In this document: piece by piece, positions 23,025 through 27,505 of the stretch
Layout of the letters: each line of letters starts with the position of its first letter
Position numbering within the stretch: the stretch's first letter is position 1
From: Candidatus Parcubacteria bacterium
Lineage (GTDB): Bacteria; Patescibacteria; Paceibacteria; UBA6257; HR35
Length of the DNA stretch: 27,505 nt
Assembly (NCBI GenBank): GCA_026004535.1
Contig: BPJI01000006.1
Span: 1-27,505 of the forward strand
Direction: 5' to 3'
Program-made: the position numbers and the translations under genes
The notes under the pieces: model-generated
The model's input: the letters and a program-made list of their open reading frames with translations, nothing else
What the model was told of the DNA's origin: nothing
Databases searched by the model: none

Positions 23025-23690
23025 TTATCCAATTTTGGACGCATAAGAGAGCTCTATTTGAGACATTAGTCTGCGATAAACAAAAGCTGTGGCAATAATT
23101 GTAGTTGGAATAGTAGCAAACAGACCAATAAACAAACAGATAGCTCCGAGTAAATTTATAAGCAAAAGTAATGAGTTAAAGACAAACAAATCCCATTTGG
23201 CGCCTTTTGTAATCTCAGAACTTCTCTTCAGGGCTTCTATTGGACCAAGTCCTTTATCAACAATAAAATAGCCATAAAACTGAAACTTAATTGCCCAAAT
23301 AATCCCTGGAATAATCAGCAGTATCATTCCGACTAAGACAGTTAATCTATAAAGGGTTGATCCAAACAGATATTTAAAAAACAGAGGAAAGCAACAGAAA
23401 AGATCAGCAAATTCAGTTTTTTCATTGTCGCAGAATTTTAGGGAGATTTTGATTAATCCCATTAGAATTACTACAGATAAAACCCAAGAGGCTATGCCTA
23501 TAGTAGTCAATATAATGGAATCTTTTGCTGACAGTAATCCTTCTATAATATCTGGAACAAAATAGATCAATCCTCCTGTTATTAAAATAACTATGAAAAA
23601 GCCGAGGTTGTTTTTCATTGTTTCCCAGCCAAACCGTATTGCCTCACCTCTGGAAAACTTTTGTGTTGTGGCTGTATTGCTGTTTTCCAT
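23025..23690 (-). CDS. Polytopic membrane protein, DUF975-like
   Basis: The 221-residue protein has about five hydrophobic segments (roughly 27-50, 62-85, 112-136, 169-195 and a shorter one near 90-110). It carries PGIIWAIKFQFYGYFIVDKG followed by LGPIEALKRSSEITKGAKWD, the P-G-I-x-x-x-x-Y ... G-x-x-E-A-L-x-x-S-x-x-x-x-K-G pattern of DUF975/glycerophosphodiester-phosphodiesterase-membrane-domain proteins. Function of the group is unknown. It is separate from its neighbours. An extended TATAAT lies about 31 nt before the ATG with no Shine-Dalgarno, giving a leader of about 24 nt. Confidence 0.7.
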   Translation of the reverse strand: MENSNTATTQKFSRGEAIRFGWETMKNNLGFFIVILITGGLIYFVPDIIEGLLSAKDSIILTTIGIASWVLSVVILMGLIKISLKFCDNEKTEFADLFCCFPLFFKYLFGSTLYRLTVLVGMILLIIPGIIWAIKFQFYGYFIVDKGLGPIEALKRSSEITKGAKWDLFVFNSLLLLINLLGAICLFIGLFATIPTTIIATAFVYRRLMSQIELSYASKIG

Positions 23691-23860
23691 AATTATTTTG
23701 GTTAAATTAAAAATTAATTTAATTATACATAAGTCTAATTGCTGTTGCCAACTTGTGTTGCATAGGCAAAGACTATTGTCTTTTTATGAAGATTGTAAAA
23801 CCTAAAGTTATATATTGTTTACCTCGGAGGTGGATACTAATACAGGTGATTTTTCTTTTA

Positions 23861-23889
23861 TTGACAATTTGATTTAATATGAGTTAATA
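23861..23889 (+). promoter_or_regulatory. Promoter of guaC
   Basis: A consensus -35 TTGACA (23861-23866) is followed after 17 nt by TTAATA (23884-23889). The -10 ends 8 nt before the GTG start at 23898, so transcription should begin at or next to the start codon. No Shine-Dalgarno is present. This is the best-formed promoter in the window. Confidence 0.6.
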
Positions 23890-23897
23890 ATATTACT

Positions 23898-24929
23898 GTG
23901 ACAAAAATAATAAATGATCTTAAACTTGATTTTAACAATGTATTAATTAAACCTAGGTACTCTGATCTTAACTCAAGACAAGATGTTGTTTTGGAAAGAG
24001 AGTTTTGTTTTAAGTATTCCAAACAAAGATTAACTGCAGTGCCAATTTTAGCTGCCAATATGGATACTATTGGCAGGTTTCAGGTGGCTAAGGTATTGGC
24101 TAAGTTTAATATGTTAACTGTTCTGCATAAATTTTATTCTGTCTCTGATATTGTTGGGAAAAGCAGGGAGGCTTATTTTAAAAACTGCATTGTTTCTTCT
24201 GGGATACGGGATCAAGATTTAGATAGATTGTATAAATTAATTAAAAAATTAAGTCTTAAGATTATTTGTTTGGATGTTGCCAATGGCTATACTCAAAGAT
24301 TTTTGGATACTGTAAAAAAGGTTAGAAAGGATTTTCCTAAAGTTACTATTATAGCTGGGAATGTTGCTACTGTTGAGGGTTGCCGCAACTTAATAAGATC
24401 TGGAGCTGATGTGGTTAAGGTAGGTATTGGACCGGGAAGTGTTTGTACTACAAGAAAAAAGACAGGTGTTGGTTATCCGCAGTTGTCTGCTATTTTAGAG
24501 TGTAGTCAGCAGGTGCATAAGTTGGGAGCTTATGTTATTTCAGATGGAGGTTGTGTTGTCTCTGGTGATGTAGCTAAGGCTTTCTGCGCAGGTGCTGATT
24601 TTGTGATGTTGGGAGGAATGTTTGCCGGACATTATGAAAGCGGTGGTGATCTTGTTGTTGAGTCTGGAAAAAAGTATAAGGTTTTTTATGGTATGAGTTC
24701 TGATTATGCTATGGAAAAATATTATGGTGGTGTTGCTGATTATAAGTCAAGTGAGGGTAAAGTGGTAAAGGTAGAGTATAGAGGCAGGCTGGAGAAAACA
24801 GTTAAGGATCTGTTGGCTGGAGTCAGATCTGCCTGCACTTATATTGGCGCCAAAACTATTGACAGAATGCCCCAACAAGCTGTTTTTATTAAAGTATCTA
24901 ATCAATTGAATACTGTTTTTGGAGATTAA
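23898..24929 (+). CDS. guaC: GMP reductase
   Basis: GMP reductase converts GMP to IMP and ammonia using NADPH, returning guanine nucleotides to the purine pool. The 343-residue product matches the E. coli enzyme along its length: LKLDFNNVLIKPRYSDLNSR near the N terminus, AANMDTIG (52-59), DVANGY (126-131), GIGPGSVCTTR with catalytic C183, MLGGMFAGHYESGG, FYGMSSDYAM and RSACTYIGA. It lacks the CBS domains of IMP dehydrogenase, and the FYGMSS and RSACTYIGA segments favour GuaC. The start is GTG; the N terminus aligns there and no ATG is available nearby. It is followed 2 nt later by a YdeI-like gene, probably co-transcribed. Confidence 0.95.
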   Translation: MTKIINDLKLDFNNVLIKPRYSDLNSRQDVVLEREFCFKYSKQRLTAVPILAANMDTIGRFQVAKVLAKFNMLTVLHKFYSVSDIVGKSREAYFKNCIVSSGIRDQDLDRLYKLIKKLSLKIICLDVANGYTQRFLDTVKKVRKDFPKVTIIAGNVATVEGCRNLIRSGADVVKVGIGPGSVCTTRKKTGVGYPQLSAILECSQQVHKLGAYVISDGGCVVSGDVAKAFCAGADFVMLGGMFAGHYESGGDLVVESGKKYKVFYGMSSDYAMEKYYGGVADYKSSEGKVVKVEYRGRLEKTVKDLLAGVRSACTYIGAKTIDRMPQQAVFIKVSNQLNTVFGD

Positions 24930-24931
24930 TT

Positions 24932-25225
24932 ATGAAAAAAATTTTACAAGGCACAGTGCATAAACTGACAACAGAGATAAAGTCAGCTTTAACAGCAGAC
25001 AGAACTGCTTTAGATGCTTGGCAAAGGTTAACGCCCCTTGCCAGAAATGAGTGGTTATGCTGGATTTTGTCTCAAAAAAAGGCTGAGACTAGACAGAAGC
25101 ATCTAAAAAGATTAATCGCAGATTTAAAGTCTGGTAAAAAAAGGCCTTGTTGTTGGATTGGTTGTGTTCATAGAGATGACAAAAAAATAAGCTCATCTGT
25201 CAGGTTCCTATTGAAAGGAGAATAA
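24932..25225 (+). CDS. YdeI/OmpD-associated-like small protein
   Basis: The 97 residues match the C-terminal helical part of YdeI/OmpD-associated ('bacteriocin-protection') proteins: AWQRLTPLARNEWLCWILSQ, KKAETRQKHLKRLIADLKSG and KKRPCCW. Full YdeI proteins have an N-terminal DUF1905-like beta domain that is missing here, so this is a short form. Biochemical role is unknown. It begins 2 nt after guaC, and the weak hairpin after it could end the transcript. Confidence 0.7.
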   Translation: MKKILQGTVHKLTTEIKSALTADRTALDAWQRLTPLARNEWLCWILSQKKAETRQKHLKRLIADLKSGKKRPCCWIGCVHRDDKKISSSVRFLLKGE

Positions 25226-25228
25226 AGT

Positions 25229-25259
25229 CTTAAATTGCTTTAAGTATTTTAATTTTTTT
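25229..25259 (+). terminator. Weak intrinsic terminator candidate after guaC operon
   Basis: CTTAAA (25229-25234) and TTTAAG (25239-25244) form a 6-bp stem with a TTGC loop, followed by a T-rich run ending TTTTTTT near 25259. The stem is AT-rich and weak, but placement directly after the operon's last stop codon is right. Confidence 0.3.
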
Positions 25260-25294
25260 CAGCTTTCAGAGCTTCCTGGTGGGTATTAAAAAGG

Positions 25295-25858
25295 TCACTG
25301 CTTCTTATGGAAGGTCTTCGTTTTCAGTTGAAAATATGATATTATGTTCGGGTCTAGTTGAAATGTTAATGCTGTTAACCCGTGTTGGTTTACTGTGTCT
25401 TGGTATTCATCTAGTTGAAAAATACCCGGAGCATTTTCATTTATCCAACTTTCAAGTTCTTGTAAAGACTCAGATTTAGGGCGTTCTTTAATTGCCTGAG
25501 TATATGGCAGGTTGTCTGGAAATTTTTTTACTGTGATTCTGTTATATAGCTTTTCAAGGTAATGGGGAACTTTATCAGGATATCCAGCTATTCTTCTGGT
25601 CAGACGAACCAGGTCGCCTAGTATTGGTTTTAAGTTTGGGTTTTTGTTTACAATTTTTTCAAGTTCTTCTAATGCTTAATCATATATCTTCCCAGCTATT
25701 GTTTCTTCAAAGTCTCTTTTATCTGTTATTGGATTATAATCTGCTGTGAATTTGTTTCCAGTTGCTAATGCAAATAAAATTAAAACTAAAGAAAGAATCT
25801 TTTTGAAAGTTTCTTTAGACAACCTGTTTCTGTCGTCTGGTTTTTCATTATTTTTCAT
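25295..25858 (-). pseudogene. Membrane-anchored or secreted protein interrupted by one TAA
   Basis: From ATG 25858 the frame reads a charged start, a hydrophobic segment FKKILSLVLILFALATGN (about 18-35, signal anchor or signal peptide) and 25 more residues, then TAA at 25678-25676. The same frame runs on without any shift for 126 further codons of good protein sequence (ALEELEKIVNKNPNLKPILG, HYLEKLYNRITVKKFPDNLP, SLQELESWINENAPGIFQLD) to TGA at 25297-25295. Full length would be 187 residues. It starts 1 nt after the DDAH-like gene. Family not recognised. A single recent nonsense mutation is the simplest explanation; translation of the 60-aa part is possible but probably not useful. Confidence 0.65.
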
Positions 25859-25859
25859 T

Positions 25860-26663
25860 TTAACTTACTAAACTAATGCACTTTATAGACCCTCCGCCTT
25901 TTAAGTACTCAGTCATCTTAACTTTAATCACCTTAAATTTTAGCAATTTAAGTTGGTTTGTTAGATTACTGCTTATATCTGCTGAAATTATGATTGTATT
26001 ATTAACTATTAAATTGTTGCAGGCAAGAGATTTGTTGTCTTGATCATTAGTTATTATAACTTTTTTAAATTGATTTTTTATTTTATTTAAAGATTCTTTA
26101 GTAAAGGCCTGCTTATTAATCATCGTTGTATCTTTTTTAAGTAAAGAAAAGCAGGTGTCAAGATGGTAGTAATAAGGGTCTTTAAGTTTTAAGCCAATTA
26201 TTGGTTTGTTATATATTTTCTCTAAATACTTAATAGCCTTTCTATTTGTGCGGAATCCATAACCGCAGAATATTTGTTCTTCTGTTGCAATTAAGTCACC
26301 TTGTCCTTCAAAAACAGCATCTGTTGGTAAATCTATAATTTCGTAGCCAAGTTGTTTGATAAAAATTTTGGCATACTCTGCTTCTTCTTGTCTTTGAGGG
26401 TATTTAAAGCGTGAGACTATAAATTTGTCTTTATGAAAACTGCCGTAATTGGCAGTAAAAACCATATCCGGCAGATGTTTTTGCGGTTCTATTTCAAAGA
26501 TCTGCAGATTTAACTTTTGGTAAATATGTTTTAGTGTCTGATACTGTCTGTAAACTAGTTTCTTATTTATTTTGTTTGTTGTTTTCATCCAAGGGTTTAT
26601 TTCATACTCTATTTGGTAATACTGAGGAGGGCACATTATTACTATTTTGTTGCCAGCAGTCAT
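25860..26663 (-). CDS. Amidinotransferase-fold hydrolase (DDAH/arginine deiminase-like)
   Basis: The 267-residue protein has the motif order of the DDAH/arginine deiminase superfamily: PDMVFTANYG (65-74), FEGQGDLI (118-125), YYHLDTCFSLL (165-175, H167 and D169) and GGGSIKCIS with nucleophile C262. These enzymes attack the guanidino carbon of arginine-like substrates, giving citrulline or ornithine derivatives. Length fits DDAH-like enzymes rather than the longer arginine deiminase (about 400). In a host with little amino-acid metabolism this could feed on arginine or modify a guanidino compound; the substrate is not shown. It is the first gene of a two-gene unit whose second gene is interrupted. 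Confidence 0.85.
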   Translation of the reverse strand: MTAGNKIVIMCPPQYYQIEYEINPWMKTTNKINKKLVYRQYQTLKHIYQKLNLQIFEIEPQKHLPDMVFTANYGSFHKDKFIVSRFKYPQRQEEAEYAKIFIKQLGYEIIDLPTDAVFEGQGDLIATEEQIFCGYGFRTNRKAIKYLEKIYNKPIIGLKLKDPYYYHLDTCFSLLKKDTTMINKQAFTKESLNKIKNQFKKVIITNDQDNKSLACNNLIVNNTIIISADISSNLTNQLKLLKFKVIKVKMTEYLKGGGSIKCISLVS

Positions 26664-26694
26664 TGATATAAGTTAAAATATATTTAAGATCTTG

Positions 26695-26703
26695 TGATTT
26701 AAT
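26695..26703 (+). promoter_or_regulatory. Extended -10 for the CxDxR protein gene
   Basis: TGATTTAAT (TGn 26695-26697, TTTAAT 26698-26703) ends 11 nt before the ATG at 26715, giving a leader of only a few nucleotides. It supports ATG 26715 over the in-frame TTG at 26703, which overlaps the -10 itself. Confidence 0.4.
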
Positions 26704-26714
26704 TGGATTTTACT

Positions 26715-27461
26715 ATGAATCATATTGTTAAACTGACTGATTTTAATTTTGTAAAAGTAGATTGTTATCAAAAGGCTGGTTTCTGCGTTGACGGCAGATT
26801 CGGCAAGGTTAATAATAAAGATTATGGAGCTTATCCTCAACTTTTGGGTGGAAGTCTGCATTTTGTTGTTTTGTCAAGATTGTTCAATAAGTCAGAAAAT
26901 GGCTGGAACAGCTCTATTCAAAAGATTTTTTCTGCCTTAAGTTCATTAGGGTTTAAGACAGGAGTTCATACCTCAACGTATTCAAACAGCTCAGAGTCAG
27001 GTTGCGGATTTGCAGATAATCTTAGGTCTGTTTTTAAGGTTTTTTTGCAGAATTTTAGTAAGATCAAAGGTAGCATTGATAAACTGAGTGTTTTTGATCT
27101 TGACTGGCAAAACTGGAGTGTAATTAGATCTTTGCTAAACAAATTTAGCATTGGCAGTATTCCTTCTGGAAAAGATTTAATTCAAATGGCAGTAAAGCAT
27201 AAAGCCTTGCTGCAGAGTCTTGAGGGCGAGCATCAGGAACAGGCTGTTATTATAAACACAGTTGAGGATACTACTTTGGAGATCAGTAGAGAAGCTCTAT
27301 CTGCTTTTAATCTGGATGTTTGGCTGGTTAGCAAGGTAGCAAGGCTATTTTCATGGGATGTAAAGCTGTCTGTTGGTTTAAGTCTTGGATTATACTCTGC
27401 AGTTGAGATAGTTTTGGTTGAACAAAAAGGAAAACCTCCTTTGCCAGTATTTGTAAGGTAA
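26715..27461 (+). CDS. Unrecognised protein with carbonic-anhydrase-like CxDxR motif
   Basis: The 248-residue protein (from ATG 26715; an upstream in-frame TTG at 26703 overlaps the promoter) contains FCVDGRFG with C24-x-D26-x-R28, a small-residue turn LLGGSLHF (44-50), then GVHTS with H85 and SGCGFADN with C97. Beta-class and cadmium carbonic anhydrases bind metal through a CxDxR cysteine, a later histidine and a later cysteine in that order, so a Zn/Cd site is plausible. Overall similarity is weak, and the spacing between H and C (12) is longer than the usual H-x2-C of beta enzymes but possible for the cadmium type. The second half (120-248) is unassigned. It precedes a phosphatase gene by 4 nt. 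Confidence 0.6.
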   Translation: MNHIVKLTDFNFVKVDCYQKAGFCVDGRFGKVNNKDYGAYPQLLGGSLHFVVLSRLFNKSENGWNSSIQKIFSALSSLGFKTGVHTSTYSNSSESGCGFADNLRSVFKVFLQNFSKIKGSIDKLSVFDLDWQNWSVIRSLLNKFSIGSIPSGKDLIQMAVKHKALLQSLEGEHQEQAVIINTVEDTTLEISREALSAFNLDVWLVSKVARLFSWDVKLSVGLSLGLYSAVEIVLVEQKGKPPLPVFVR

Positions 27462-27465
27462 TGTT

Positions 27466-27505
27466 ATGGTAAAAATTTTTTTAGCTAGACACGGTCAGGA
27501 TCAAG
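27466..27505 (+). CDS. Histidine phosphatase (phosphoglycerate mutase-like), N terminus only
   Basis: The frame from ATG 27466 reads MVKIFLARHGQDQ before the window ends. The strand IFLARHG is the catalytic start of the histidine phosphatase superfamily, whose histidine takes the phosphate. It follows the previous stop by 4 nt, so it is in the same transcript. Substrate cannot be told from 13 residues. Confidence 0.65.
   Translation, partial: MVKIFLARHGQDQ

Noticed and set aside
25279..25479. 66-aa plus-strand ORF
   Set aside because: The opposite strand carries the natural-looking continuation of the interrupted gene over the same bases.
3964..25858. Stop-codon recoding, because several frames continue past TAA or TAG (4102, 6480, 9809, 10439, 25676)
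   Set aside because: The read-through codons differ (TAA and TAG), most lie in frames that also carry frameshifts or lost residues, and clean genes here end normally at TAA, TAG and TGA. Independent decay explains them better.
1..27505. tRNA, rRNA, riboswitch or CRISPR array
   Set aside because: I looked for cloverleaf-like conserved arms, long RNA-like regions and regularly spaced repeats and saw none. No covariance-model search could be run.

Overview
The window is AT-rich bacterial DNA with short intergenic gaps, many small or unrecognised proteins and several decayed genes. Together with a signal peptidase fused to a CAP domain, a RhuM-Fic relic and a GIY-YIG relic of a kind common there, this suggests a Patescibacteria/CPR genome, perhaps Microgenomates-like. 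That placement is inference: there is no rRNA or other marker gene here. TAA, TAG and TGA all appear to be ordinary stops. Several genes have a -10-like hexamer ending only 6 to 9 nt before the start codon and no Shine-Dalgarno sequence, which points to leaderless or nearly leaderless transcripts.

Region 1 (1-4170) looks like a mobile element. On the minus strand it carries an ArdC/ImmA-like HEXXH metallopeptidase, an unrecognised 371-residue protein, a possible 57-residue protein, a SpoVG-family protein, a replication initiator resembling filamentous-phage gene II/X proteins, an excisionase-like HTH protein and the first codons of a gene that leaves the window. A divergent small ORF with an in-frame TAG lies at the right edge.

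Region 2 (4187-9443, minus) holds cytidine deaminase coupled to a PaaK/CapK-type adenylating ligase that is split by a frameshift at a nine-G tract, a GIY-YIG relic on the plus strand, and a 913-residue unrecognised protein with a possible SirB1/transglutaminase-like Cys-His core.

Region 3 (9444-11312) is a decay zone: an IS1595-like transposase relic, a broken one-TM protein and a RhuM-Fic pseudogene with an internal deletion and a 16-bp tandem duplication.

Region 4 (11413-18296, plus) is the main candidate system. It is a four-gene operon with overlapping or nearly abutting genes: an AbiJ-NTD/HEPN (TIGR02391-like) protein, a type III modification methylase, an OLD/PARIS-like ABC ATPase fused to a TOPRIM domain, and a type III restriction helicase-nuclease. 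A promoter sits inside a palindrome just upstream. The two non-canonical genes are interleaved with mod and res and differ from them in base composition, as does the central target-recognition part of mod. It reads as a composite defence island in which restriction is backed by a HEPN RNase and an ATPase-nuclease.

Region 5 (18802-27505) holds cellular genes: signal peptidase I-CAP fusion, a PD-(D/E)XK/DUF5655-like protein, two membrane proteins, GMP reductase followed by a YdeI/OmpD-associated-like protein, an interrupted membrane-anchored protein downstream of a DDAH/arginine-deiminase-fold enzyme, a protein with a carbonic-anhydrase-like CxDxR motif, and the start of a histidine phosphatase.
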